NCBI RefSeq assembly: GCF_003121985.1
Contig: NZ_QEWP01000003.1
Span: 124,001 to 188,000 of the forward strand
Source: Marinilabilia rubra
GTDB lineage: Bacteria; Bacteroidota; Bacteroidia; Bacteroidales; Marinilabiliaceae
DNA length: 64,000 nucleotides
Direction of reading: 5' to 3'
The notes beneath the pieces are model-generated. The model was not told where the DNA came from. It made no database searches and saw only the letters and a list, made by a program, of their open reading frames with translations. This document shows, in pieces, positions 17,794 to 26,922 of the stretch (position 1 is its first letter; every line of letters starts with the position of its first letter). Both the position numbers and the translations under genes were made by a program.

Positions 17794-20700
17794 TTAAAAA
17801 TTAGCTTTTACCCCAATATTATAAATCTTTACCAGCGGGTATTTTGAATCATTTGCCGTGTTGGCTTCAGGATCCGCTATTTCAAGCTTATCGAAAGTCA
17901 GCAGATTAGCACCGTTAACGTAAGCTCTAAGTTTTTTAATACCAATGCCGGATAAGAAGTTACCTTTGAAATTATAACCTATCTCGATGTTTTTCAATCG
18001 CATATATGAAGCGTCTTTCACCCAGAAATCAGAATCTGCGCTATTGTGACTGCTACTGGATAAGCTTAACCTTGGATAAGTTGCAGATTCAGCATTTTCG
18101 GGCGTCCATCGTCCATCTGCCATGTACTGCATTAAAGACTTGTCTTGCGTTGTTCCAAATGCCTGGCGATAGCCTTCACCAAGAGTACGTGTCACATTTG
18201 TAGCACCAGCCCATGACATGGAGAGATCGAAGCCTTTAAATTGAGCTCCCATATTCAAACCAAAGATATATTCAGGGAATCGTGAATAACCTAATGCTTT
18301 TATATCATTTCCATTGACAATCCCGTCATTGTTTAAGTCCTTGTACTTCATATCTCCAGGACTCGGCATTGGTAAAGTTACATGTTCTGGGTAGTTACCC
18401 GCATCTATATCATCCTGAGTAAAGAAACCATCGAACACATACCCGAAGGGTGTCTCATTAGGATGCCCGGTAACATTCATGTATGGCTCAGGCTGGTCTA
18501 CTAATCCTTTTTCAATAACTTTATTTTTGGCATGAGACATGTTAGCATTAATCCAGTAATCGAAGCTACCTAGCTGGTCTTTCCATTTTAACTCAACTTC
18601 ATAACCTTTGTTCTTCATTTTACCAATATTGGTTGGAACAACTTGATAAGCAACAAACTCTGGAATTCTCTGGTCAACCGTTAAAATATCTGAGCGGTCT
18701 TCCCAGAATAAATCTACATTAACAGCCAGTCGGGAATTAAGAAAGTAAGTATCAATACCGATGTTCCGTTTGTGAGCAGTTTCCCATGTTACTCCGGGAT
18801 AACCAACGACGCCCTCCCTTGCTACAATCTGGTCATTAGGATTATCTATACCATAGTTATATCCTCCACCTGCTAAGTTATAGGGCCCTTCAGCGTAAAG
18901 GAATCGAGCTGTATTAAACTTATCATTACCAACCAGACCGTATGAACCACGTATTTTCAGGTAATTGATAAAACTGACATTCTGCATAAAACCTTCTTCT
19001 GTCAAGATCCAGCCAATTGACCCTGCCGGGAACCAACCGTAACGGCTCTCCTTGGCAAAATTCTCAGAACCGTTATACCCCATATTAAATTCAACCAGGT
19101 ACTTGGTGTTGTAATCATAGGTTACGCGGCCAACTAGACCAACAACACCTGTTGGTATATCATGGTAATTCATATAACCACCATTTGATGATTTAGGATA
19201 GTAAGTCTTACGCTGGTTATACAGTAGTAATCCACCTAAATTGTGCGATCCAAACTTTCGATTATAGTTAAAACCAAAATCAGTGTACCAGTTACGTGCC
19301 TTAGAGTAATTTTCGTTATAGCTGAGAGTTCCATCTTGACTATTACGACGGAGGGCAATGGTTTTATCCTCCGGAACAACACCATATTGATTAAATAAAT
19401 CACTTTGGGGATCGATGTGTGCCTGATAGAAAGGTTCGTAATGTGCTTTTGAAGTACTACGTGTTTTGGTGTGACCATATGTCGTATTATAAGCAAACTT
19501 TAACCTAAATTTTAAGCCTTTAGTAAGCTTTTTCAAATCCTGCTTTATATCAATATCAAAGTTAAGTGTATGATTTAAAGCATTGCTGTATCCACGGCCG
19601 TAGAAAGGTGTTAATCCTTCCTTTTTATTACCCGGAATATAAACATCGTTATTCTTGATCCATTTGCCGTCAACTATACCAGGCCCTGCAAAAGGAACTG
19701 ACCAGTAGATATTTCGGAACAAATGGTTCATACCATTCTGAGTATTAGGTTCATTTTTAACCCCAACACGCCCACCAATTGTAACACCTACATTAGTCGT
19801 ATTAGTGGCCTGAATATCAATATTTGAACGATAGTTATAACGCTTGAATGAAAAATTGTAGTCATAATCACTATCAAAGGTATTAAACAAACCATCCTGG
19901 CTAAGTATACCCACTGACACAAAATATTTTACCTTATCACTACCACCGCTTACATTAAGATTACCCTGATGCTGATAGGCATGTGGTTTGAGCATATAAT
20001 CCATCCAATCGGTGTTTGGATACATAATCGGATCGGATCCTGTACGAAAGGCTTCAACAACATGCGGTTGAAACCTATATTCTGATTCAGATAATCCATC
20101 ATTGGCCTGTGCCTCATTAAAACGCAACGCATAAGTATAACTGTCGGCAAATTTAAGCAAACGCGTTGGTTGCTGGATACCAGTTGATACTGATGCAGAA
20201 AAGCTGGCCTTGCCTTTTGTGCCTCGTTTGGTAGTTACAATGATAACACCATTAGCTCCTCTGATACCATACACTGCTGTTGCAGATGCATCTTTTAAGA
20301 CTGAAATACTCTCAATTTCATTTGGATCTAGATCAAAGAAAGAGCGTTCCACCCCATCTACAATATAAATAGGACTGGCATCCACGAATGTACCTTGGCC
20401 ACGAATAAATAGCTCAGGATCATCTGCTCCCGGCTGGCCTGATACCTGAATTGAAGATAGTCCGGTAACTTTACCTGTTAAGGTATTGGCAACACTGGCA
20501 TTAGGTGACTTCAGCAGCTCATCAGAGTCAACCGAGCTAATTGCACCTGTAATGGACACCTTTTTTTGTGCACCATAAGCCACCACCTGCACCTCTGCAA
20601 TATCCGTAACATCATCTTCTAAAACAACATTGATACTTCTTCCAGAAACAGGCAGTTCCTTTGTTTTCATTCCGATAAACGAGAATACCAGCACGTCATT

Positions 20701-20916
20701 GGAGGCTACTGAAATATCATAAGCCCCATCAATGTTTGTAATTGTTCCTTTTACTGTACCCTTCACGACGACAGTAACTCCTGGTAAAGGATATCCCTCT
20801 TCATCTGTAACCTTCCCGGACACCGAGGGTTCTTGTGACCATGTGAACATACCACAAAACATAACGAAACCCAACAATGTGAGAAGTCGCCTTAGTTTTT
20901 CTGGATTTTTTTTCAT
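17794..20916 (-). CDS. susC: SusC-like TonB-dependent outer-membrane transporter (pair 2)
   Basis: A 1040-residue SusC family transporter and the first large gene of the PUL operon. It has a signal peptide (about 1-28) and a carboxypeptidase-D-like domain (about 30-100, SGKVTDEEGYPLPGVTVVVKG). A SusC signature follows near residues 110-125 (VVAYGAQKKVSITGAI), with a plug (VDGVERSFFDLDPNEIES) and a barrel ending YNIGVKANF. It should import oligosaccharides with TonB energy. Upstream lie a 37-residue membrane peptide (20975-21088) and three ATCATTCAAAA-like repeats (21196-21247) that may bind the hybrid regulator encoded further upstream. Confidence 0.95.
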   Translation of the reverse strand: MKKNPEKLRRLLTLLGFVMFCGMFTWSQEPSVSGKVTDEEGYPLPGVTVVVKGTVKGTITNIDGAYDISVASNDVLVFSFIGMKTKELPVSGRSINVVLEDDVTDIAEVQVVAYGAQKKVSITGAISSVDSDELLKSPNASVANTLTGKVTGLSSIQVSGQPGADDPELFIRGQGTFVDASPIYIVDGVERSFFDLDPNEIESISVLKDASATAVYGIRGANGVIIVTTKRGTKGKASFSASVSTGIQQPTRLLKFADSYTYALRFNEAQANDGLSESEYRFQPHVVEAFRTGSDPIMYPNTDWMDYMLKPHAYQHQGNLNVSGGSDKVKYFVSVGILSQDGLFNTFDSDYDYNFSFKRYNYRSNIDIQATNTTNVGVTIGGRVGVKNEPNTQNGMNHLFRNIYWSVPFAGPGIVDGKWIKNNDVYIPGNKKEGLTPFYGRGYSNALNHTLNFDIDIKQDLKKLTKGLKFRLKFAYNTTYGHTKTRSTSKAHYEPFYQAHIDPQSDLFNQYGVVPEDKTIALRRNSQDGTLSYNENYSKARNWYTDFGFNYNRKFGSHNLGGLLLYNQRKTYYPKSSNGGYMNYHDIPTGVVGLVGRVTYDYNTKYLVEFNMGYNGSENFAKESRYGWFPAGSIGWILTEEGFMQNVSFINYLKIRGSYGLVGNDKFNTARFLYAEGPYNLAGGGYNYGIDNPNDQIVAREGVVGYPGVTWETAHKRNIGIDTYFLNSRLAVNVDLFWEDRSDILTVDQRIPEFVAYQVVPTNIGKMKNKGYEVELKWKDQLGSFDYWINANMSHAKNKVIEKGLVDQPEPYMNVTGHPNETPFGYVFDGFFTQDDIDAGNYPEHVTLPMPSPGDMKYKDLNNDGIVNGNDIKALGYSRFPEYIFGLNMGAQFKGFDLSMSWAGATNVTRTLGEGYRQAFGTTQDKSLMQYMADGRWTPENAESATYPRLSLSSSSHNSADSDFWVKDASYMRLKNIEIGYNFKGNFLSGIGIKKLRAYVNGANLLTFDKLEIADPEANTANDSKYPLVKIYNIGVKANF

Positions 20917-20974
20917 ACTTCTTGATTTAGTCTATTATTAATAAAAACATTTCTTCTAACAGTACCAGCAAGTG

Positions 20975-21088
20975 TTATATGATTAATGTGACTAACACTA
21001 CCACCACTAATACTGCTAAAACTATATATAGCAACACCTTGCTTTTTTTCACACTTTTAATTTGCCTCTCCAGTTCTTTAACTTCCAT
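20975..21088 (-). CDS. 37-residue single-pass membrane peptide (unannotated small ORF)
   Basis: A minus-strand ATG at 21088 opens a 37-codon frame ending TAA at 20975-20977. Residues 1-17 are charged and helical (MEVKELERQIKSVKKSK), and residues 18-37 are one uninterrupted hydrophobic helix of V, L and I with a single Tyr, Ala and Thr. A GGAGA sequence ends 8 bases before the ATG, a plausible ribosome-binding site, although Bacteroidetes use these weakly. The stop lies 58 bp upstream of susC, in the same direction, within the presumed leader of the PUL transcript. The layout suggests a cytoplasmic coiled-coil tip plus membrane anchor. I do not recognise a family. It could act on the regulator or transport complex, but no function is shown. 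Confidence 0.5.
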   Translation of the reverse strand: MEVKELERQIKSVKKSKVLLYIVLAVLVVVVLVTLII

Positions 21089-21195
21089 TTGTAATTTCTC
21101 CGTTATTTATTTTTCCTTCTGAATACTCCTTGAATTGAAAGAATTTTTCATTGTGCAAATTGATCATTTAAGACAGGAAGGCATAGGATCATACC

Positions 21196-21247
21196 ATCAT
21201 TCAAAAAGGTGATATCATTCAAAAGCAGTGCAATATCATTTTCAAAA
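21196..21247. promoter_or_regulatory. Three ATCATTCAAAA-type direct repeats upstream of the PUL operon
   Basis: ATCATTCAAAA occurs at 21196-21206 and 21214-21224, and a third copy with two extra T at 21235-21247. Starts are 18 and 21 bp apart, close to two helical turns, so a protein could bind them on one face. They lie about 110-160 bp upstream of the small ORF and about 280-330 bp upstream of susC. An AraC-type hybrid regulator encoded just upstream is the obvious candidate binder (inference). A run of seven G follows at 21250-21256. Confidence 0.35.
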
Positions 21248-21417
21248 GAGGGGGGGCACAATGGCGACACCCTTACACAACCAACTGATTTTACGGTCCT
21301 TTAACATTTGAAAACAAATCTTGGTATGTTTTAATGAAAAGACAGTAGAGTATTATTCTCATAAGGTTTTGTTAGAAAAAGTACGCAGAAATGACAAATA
21401 AAAGAACCAAATAATCC

Positions 21418-22111
21418 AGGAAAAATAAACCTAAATTATGACTCCATAGACCCATATAATTTCGGTGAAATTGTCAGGATAATGACCGTCTGTAAATTTA
21501 AGAAGCCGGCATATCTATTAGACATCCATATCAAACTTCTTTCTGTAATCGGTGGGAGTTAACTCGAATGATGGTTAAAAGTTGTAATGGAAGTTTTTAA
21601 TATCCTGGTAACCTACACTTTCAATTATTTCAGAAACAGTAAGGTTGGTTTCTCTCAATAACTGGGCTGCTCTATTCAAGCGAATGCTTTTAATAAACTC
21701 CCCAGGTGTTTTTCCTGTCAGTTTCTTGATCTTTCTATAAAAAGCAGAGGTACTCAAAGAACCTTATAATTTAGGGAATATAAACCTAAATTATGACTCC
21801 CTATAGGAATATAAATTAGGTAAAATTGTCAGCATCATGACCGCCTATAAATTTAAGAAGCTGGCAAATCTATTAGACATTCATATCAAACTTCTTTCTG
21901 TAATCGGTGGGAGTTAACTCAAATGATTGTTTAAAGTTGTAACGGAAGTTTTTAATATCCTGGTAACCTACACTTTCAATTATTTCAGAAACAGTAAGGT
22001 TGGTTTCTCTCAATAACTGAGCTGCTCTTTTCAACCGAATGCTTTTAATAAACTCCCCAGGTGTTTTTCCTGTCAGCTTCTTGATCTTTCTATAAAAAGT
22101 GGAGGTACTCA
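21418..22111. repeat. Tandem duplication of the 3' end of the hybrid regulator gene
   Basis: Two direct copies of about 339 bp, offset by 355 bp, lie at 21418-21756 and 21773-22111. The right copy contains the real end of the regulator gene and about 100 bp of downstream sequence; the left copy repeats both with scattered substitutions. The copies begin with a shared AACCTAAATTATGACTCC stretch and end at GAGGTACTCA. The left copy carries a nonsense change, so it is drifting. Confidence 0.9.
21518..21756 (-). pseudogene. Duplicated AraC-type DNA-binding domain fragment
   Basis: This is the coding part of the left copy of the tandem duplication. It matches the last roughly 79 codons of the hybrid regulator (STSAFYRKIKKLTGK through YQDIKNF), then meets TAA where the parent has AAA. 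After that stop the parent reading continues (PSFELTPTDYRKKFDMDV) to the same final stop. There is no ATG at its start. It encodes only the second half of the AraC domain and cannot sense anything, so it is most likely debris, though a short helix-turn-helix peptide from a TTG start is possible. Confidence 0.8.
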
Positions 22112-25100
22112 TCGCTAATTCACCAGCGAGTTTATCAGGATCAAAGCCGGCATCACCAATGTTTTTCTCAATTATTTTTATGGCCTTCTCAAGAATCTCA
22201 GCTTCTTCAGACTTTATAATAGCATCCGTAGGCTCCAATTTTACTTGTTTAGAAAATTTCTCTGATAAAAGTTTACGGCTTGCAACTAATTGCTTCACCT
22301 TCTCTATTATGAGTTCAGGTTCAAATGGCTTTGTCAAATACAGGTCTGCTCCTCTTCGGGCACCAAACAGTTGATCTTGAGGAGTCCCTTTAGCTGTTAA
22401 TAACACTACAGGTATATGAGCAATTGTATCATTGGATTTTATCTTCTGGCAAAGCTCAAAACCATCCATCCCTGGCATCATTACATCTGAAATAATGATT
22501 TGGGGCTTGTGCTCAATAATCAAATCAAATGCTTCAATTCCATCTTCCGCCTCCAATATTTCAAACTCATCAGCCAGTAAATCTTTCAAATATGATCTTA
22601 CTTCCCTGTTATCTTCCACAAGCATTAGCTTTGCCCCTTTGGTGCCGGTATTAACAGAGCGTGATTTTTTCATAACCGGTAACGGTTGAATGGCAACTAC
22701 CTGATCTATATTATTTTCACTTTGCAAGAGTTCATCATCAGAAAAATGCTGACGGCCTTTTGGCAATATCACACTAAAAGTGGTGAATTGTCCAGGCTTA
22801 CTTTCCACCTCTACCCGTCCTTTATGAAGTTCAACATAGTTCTTTACAAGTGCCAGTCCTATGCCTGAGCTACCAACAGAGCGTTTTTCTGTTGCCTGGT
22901 AAAAGCGTTCGAACAAATGTTTTATATCCTCATCGGAAATGCCTTTACCGTTGTTTTTAATCAGGATGTTTACTTCCGCTTTTGTTTCTGAAAGTAAGAC
23001 TTCAACTTGTCCTGGCGTCCCAACAAACTTAAAAGCATTGGATAGTAAGTTATTAACGACAACACTTAAGCGTTCGATGTCGAAATATAATTCCGGCTCT
23101 TTAAGCTTTAACTGTTTTTTAAAAGTGATATTCCTGGTTTCCGCCAGTTCTTCAAAGGCCTCGCAAATATCTGCAACAAAACTAACAATATTGTGATTTC
23201 CGACCTGCAACTTGATTTTACCGGCTTCAATCTTTCTAAACTCAAGCAATTGATTCACCAGGTTATATAGGCGTGTAGCATGCTGGTATACCAGCTGTAT
23301 TTTTTTTGAGGCAACTGCAGGTGGAACAGAAGCCAGATCTTTTTTCAACAACTCAATTATCGGCGCCAGAATGAGGGTTAATGGCGTTCTGAGCTCATGG
23401 GAAATATCTGTAAAGAACGTAAGTTTGTACTCATTAACACTTTGTTCCTTTTCACGTAGAATCCTCTGCAAATTAACAGCATTCACAAGGCGTTCCTGCT
23501 TACGGGTTACAATGGTAATTGATGCAACAATAAACAATATCAGCATAAAGTATATAATAACCGCATACCATGTGCGCCAAGGTGCCGGCAACACCCCAAG
23601 TTCAAGTGTTCGTGCCTTTTCACTCCAAACACCATTGCTATTTGTTCCATAAAGATGTAATGTGTAATCGCCCGGTTTTAAGTTGCTAAACGAAATATGC
23701 CTGCGTGTCCCAATATTTACTCTCTCTTCGCCACTTCCCTCCAACCAGTATGCATATTGATTTCGGTTTGGTGCTTTATAATCCAGGGCGGCAATTTCAA
23801 ATGAAAACTCTGATTCCTTATAAGTCAGCTCAAGATGATCAACCTCATTGATTGACTTTGATAATATCCCATCTTGCTCAATCGGCACTTCCTTGTTTAA
23901 GATTTTAAATTCAGTAATCACTACCGATGGCATAGTTAAGTTTTCTTTGATCTGATTGGGATGAAAAAAAGTAACATCAGAAGAACCACCAAAATAAAGC
24001 ACACCATCACTAGCTTTAAAACAGGCTGATTCGGAGAAGTTAGATCCGCCTAGGCCGTCAGACACATCGTAATTACGGAAAACATTATCTTCTAAATGTA
24101 ACATAGAAATACCAGCATTGGTGCTGATCCACACATTCCCTTTCTCATCACTTAACAGTGCATTTATATAATCATCTGAAAGGCCATTGGAACGGCTGTA
24201 ATCAGTAAGATCATATGCTTCTCCATGCTCAGATTTTGTAAGTTTATTCAAACTACAAGGTGTTCCAAACCAGATAGTACCATCGTTATCAATCCATGTG
24301 CACAATATAATTTTGCTCAATGGTTGCCGCTTATTACTTATCTGTTTTTCAACCGGTAAGAAGGTTGAATCTTCTGGCTGGAACTGAAAAAGTCCTTTAT
24401 AGGTACCTAACCAAAGTTTTTCTTCATGATCAACAAACACCGAAGTAACCCGATTTGTTGGCAGGTAACCTTCCTTCCTTTTCGCAACATAGTTCTTTAT
24501 CAACTGAAAAGTTGAATCTTTAAATTTATAGTGATAGAGCCCTCTTTGTTGAGTACCCACCCACAAATCATCATTGTTCAACAATATCTGGTGCACTTTC
24601 CTAACCTCCCATAGTTGAGGACTGTTAAAGAAAAGTGCTGCAGGTATTAATTCAAAAGAACCTTTAGGATTTTTACTTAATATATATAATCCTTCATTAG
24701 AACCAACCCATATGTTATTGTTGTCGTCCTCAAAAAAACCTCTAACTACGAGTTCGTCTTTGTTAAATAGGCGATCGTTTTTCTGAAAGCCAACTTTTAA
24801 AAGCCTTTTCCCATCATCAGAAACAAACAAACCTTGTCCTTTAGTTCCAATCAATATATTTTGATTGGCATCTTTGAAAATTGCATTAACATGAAGATTA
24901 AGTGGCTCTCCAGTTAATTCCAATCCCAATGTATTAAACTGGCTTTTATCCGAAAGACGAACAATACCTCCTCCATCCGTTCCTATCCAGATATCGCCTT
25001 CCCGATCCTGAAAAATGTCCAGAATAACATCATAATCTATTGAAGCTCCTGTATTTCTCTTAGGTTCAATATCTATTTGTTCAAAACCTTTTTGCTGCCG

Positions 25101-25943
25101 GTCAAATTTATAAATACCATTTCCCCAGGTGCCAACCCATAAGTCACCCAGATCGTCTTGCATTAAAGAATAAGCTTTGGGAGAAAGGGTTGACTTATTC
25201 AATGGCAATTGATATTGTTCGAAGGTGAAGTCTTGATAGTTAAACCGAATGAGGCCTAAATCCCATCCAACCAACCACAAAAAAGGCTCGCCCTGATTAC
25301 CGACAATAATTTCTGTAACCTCATTGGAGCCATTTTGTAATTTAATCGTTGTGAAGGTTTCGCCCAACTTTGCATAAATCAGTCCATCGAAAGCGGCACA
25401 CCAAATAATACTATCTGGAGTTTGAGCTATTGAGCTAACCCTTCGATTACCTAGCCAGTGCTGAACTGAATCCGTTTTAATATTAAGGTTATTCAAACCA
25501 CCATCTCCTCCTCCAATCAACATGCTCGAATCATCTTGAGAAGCAAACGCAATTATTCGGTTTGGCAACTGTTGATTAATATCCGGAACAGTAAAGCTTG
25601 CTTTTTCTATATCATAAATACTTAATCCACCAGATTTTGTTCCAATCCATATATTTCCTTTTCTATCTTGATATAGTCGTTCAACAGAAGGGTTGTTTAT
25701 ACTGTTTTGTTTGTCTCTACCAGGTTTAAATAGCTTAAAATTATATCCGTCATAGCGGTTCAGCCCTCCGCGTGTACCAAACCACATAAAACCATACTTA
25801 TCCTGTATTATAGTAGTTACTTCATTTTGAGAAAGTCCATTATTAGTATCAATATGTTGAATTGAATACCTATTTCCTGCACTGATATTAAGGATGTAAA
25901 ATCCTGACAAAAAGAATATTGATAAAATTATTTCCTTAAACAT
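21873..25943 (-). CDS. Hybrid two-component system sensor/regulator (HTCS)
   Basis: A 1356-residue one-protein two-component system, the usual local activator of Bacteroidetes PULs. Signal sequence 1-22; periplasmic sensor of repeated propeller blades (WFGTRGGLNRYDGYNF type, about 25-690) and a Y_Y_Y domain (about 695-780); one membrane helix near 788-810; HisKA with the phospho-accepting H849 in ISHELRTPL; HATPase with GIGLALVKNYVELHKG. The receiver domain has phospho-acceptor D1153 in IIISDVMMPG, and the AraC-type DNA-binding domain ends at residue 1356. It probably binds an oligosaccharide from the target glycan and turns on the operon starting near 21088. Its 3' end is duplicated immediately downstream. 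Confidence 0.95.
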   Translation of the reverse strand: MFKEIILSIFFLSGFYILNISAGNRYSIQHIDTNNGLSQNEVTTIIQDKYGFMWFGTRGGLNRYDGYNFKLFKPGRDKQNSINNPSVERLYQDRKGNIWIGTKSGGLSIYDIEKASFTVPDINQQLPNRIIAFASQDDSSMLIGGGDGGLNNLNIKTDSVQHWLGNRRVSSIAQTPDSIIWCAAFDGLIYAKLGETFTTIKLQNGSNEVTEIIVGNQGEPFLWLVGWDLGLIRFNYQDFTFEQYQLPLNKSTLSPKAYSLMQDDLGDLWVGTWGNGIYKFDRQQKGFEQIDIEPKRNTGASIDYDVILDIFQDREGDIWIGTDGGGIVRLSDKSQFNTLGLELTGEPLNLHVNAIFKDANQNILIGTKGQGLFVSDDGKRLLKVGFQKNDRLFNKDELVVRGFFEDDNNNIWVGSNEGLYILSKNPKGSFELIPAALFFNSPQLWEVRKVHQILLNNDDLWVGTQQRGLYHYKFKDSTFQLIKNYVAKRKEGYLPTNRVTSVFVDHEEKLWLGTYKGLFQFQPEDSTFLPVEKQISNKRQPLSKIILCTWIDNDGTIWFGTPCSLNKLTKSEHGEAYDLTDYSRSNGLSDDYINALLSDEKGNVWISTNAGISMLHLEDNVFRNYDVSDGLGGSNFSESACFKASDGVLYFGGSSDVTFFHPNQIKENLTMPSVVITEFKILNKEVPIEQDGILSKSINEVDHLELTYKESEFSFEIAALDYKAPNRNQYAYWLEGSGEERVNIGTRRHISFSNLKPGDYTLHLYGTNSNGVWSEKARTLELGVLPAPWRTWYAVIIYFMLILFIVASITIVTRKQERLVNAVNLQRILREKEQSVNEYKLTFFTDISHELRTPLTLILAPIIELLKKDLASVPPAVASKKIQLVYQHATRLYNLVNQLLEFRKIEAGKIKLQVGNHNIVSFVADICEAFEELAETRNITFKKQLKLKEPELYFDIERLSVVVNNLLSNAFKFVGTPGQVEVLLSETKAEVNILIKNNGKGISDEDIKHLFERFYQATEKRSVGSSGIGLALVKNYVELHKGRVEVESKPGQFTTFSVILPKGRQHFSDDELLQSENNIDQVVAIQPLPVMKKSRSVNTGTKGAKLMLVEDNREVRSYLKDLLADEFEILEAEDGIEAFDLIIEHKPQIIISDVMMPGMDGFELCQKIKSNDTIAHIPVVLLTAKGTPQDQLFGARRGADLYLTKPFEPELIIEKVKQLVASRKLLSEKFSKQVKLEPTDAIIKSEEAEILEKAIKIIEKNIGDAGFDPDKLAGELAMSTSTFYRKIKKLTGKTPGEFIKSIRLKRAAQLLRETNLTVSEIIESVGYQDIKNFRYNFKQSFELTPTDYRKKFDMNV

Positions 25944-25963
25944 AGCTTATAAATGGTATGACC

Positions 25964-25971
25964 CAAAAGTA
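25964..25971 (-). promoter_or_regulatory. Candidate -7 box TACTTTTG for the HTCS gene
   Basis: On the minus strand TACTTTTG matches the Bacteroidetes TAnnTTTG element 21 bp before the start codon. No TTTG is found 19 bp upstream, so only the -7 half is convincing. Confidence 0.4.
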
Positions 25972-26165
25972 ATAAAAACAACTAAAAATGTATAACTCAT
26001 CATAAAAGCTTTCTTAAAAAAATGTCCATATTTGTATTGCTCTATTTGTATTTTTGTCGGATTCCCAGCCTGTCGCGCAGCCAATCTTCTTCAGTTAATT
26101 TAAAGACTCCCCAAATAAAATGTGCAAGCTTTTTTAACATGACTGATGATTACATTTTTTGTATA

Positions 26166-26414
26166 TTAGTTATATGTTTTTCTTTTAAAGGACGCTATAC
26201 TAGCCAATGCTAACTTAAAATCCCCATTGATAATATTAGTTTTCATCTCTATCATTTCCTCACTCCCACAAACAATTAAAACTGTATCAATCCGACCAGC
26301 TACCTCCAAAATTACATTCCTGGCTGCTTTGAGGTGTCTTTTTCGAAGGTCATCATCTTTTAGTTTTTTATTTTCATTAATATAATATTTGATTAAAGAG
26401 TTGAAAGCATAGTT
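26166..26414 (-). pseudogene. Possible decayed gene, no start codon
   Basis: A minus-strand frame of about 82 codons, open between stops, reads like a real protein with helical, amphipathic composition (LRKRHLKAARNVILEVAGRI). It ends TAA at 26166-26168. No ATG precedes most of it; the only in-frame Met codons are near the end. I do not recognise a family. It partly overlaps another fragment on the opposite strand, so both are probably remnants of older insertions in this 979-bp gap (25944-26922). The rest of that gap shows no gene. Confidence 0.3.
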
Positions 26415-26716
26415 TTAAAAAAAGCATAATTGACTATCTGGAAAGGCATAACCAACAATCCCTCGTCGAAAAGTTTGAATTGGATTCCAACCCGGAAATT
26501 TTCACAACCAACAGCAAAAGTGTGCTTGCGCACATGAAAGAGGTTAAATGGGATAATGAATACCACTGTGCCCATACTTTTCACAATCCGGAAGAAATAG
26601 ATTTCAAATGGCTTGAAGACCTCTATTATTTAGCACCGTTCAAATCTAAGTTTATCGATAATAAATACCTATGTACAAAACAAATACTTGAAGACGTTGT
26701 AAATAACTGCATATAA
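26405..26716 (+). pseudogene. Possible decayed gene, 5' end lost
   Basis: A plus-strand frame open from 26405 to the TAA at 26714-26716 encodes about 103 protein-like residues (for example HTFHNPEEIDFKWLEDLYYL). The only near start is a TTG at 26480. Its balanced hydrophilic/aromatic composition argues against a random frame, but no promoter or ATG is seen and no family is recognised. It is most likely the 3' part of a deleted gene. Confidence 0.3.
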
Positions 26717-26875
26717 ACAGGATTAGTGCAGTATAACACTCCAGCCAGAGAAAGTTTGCATCAACATCGAATAGAACCGATAGTTTGCAATTGCCCCTAA
26801 GCACTCTTCTGGAAACATCAAACATAAAAACAACAGGCAATATTTAACAAAAACGGGGAAGGTCATCAAAAACCA

Positions 26876-26906
26876 TTTGCTTAATAAATTAGTTTTTATA
26901 CTTTTG
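26876..26906 (+). promoter_or_regulatory. Perfect Bacteroidetes promoter TTTG-N19-TACTTTTG
   Basis: TTTG at 26876-26879 is followed by exactly 19 bases and TACTTTTG at 26899-26906, matching the -33/-7 consensus of the primary Bacteroidetes sigma factor. Transcription should start a few bases later, leaving a leader of about 10 bases before the DUF5687 gene. Confidence 0.75.
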
Positions 26907-26922
26907 TAAGCAAATCTAACCT

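Noticed and set aside
20917-21300. Consensus TTTG-N19-TAnnTTTG promoter for the PUL operon
   Set aside because: Searched on the minus strand; only a partial match near 21158-21165 (TCAATTTG) without a -33 box was found.
23371-23652. 93-codon plus-strand frame inside the HTCS gene
   Set aside because: Antisense to the kinase domain; no independent evidence for a gene.
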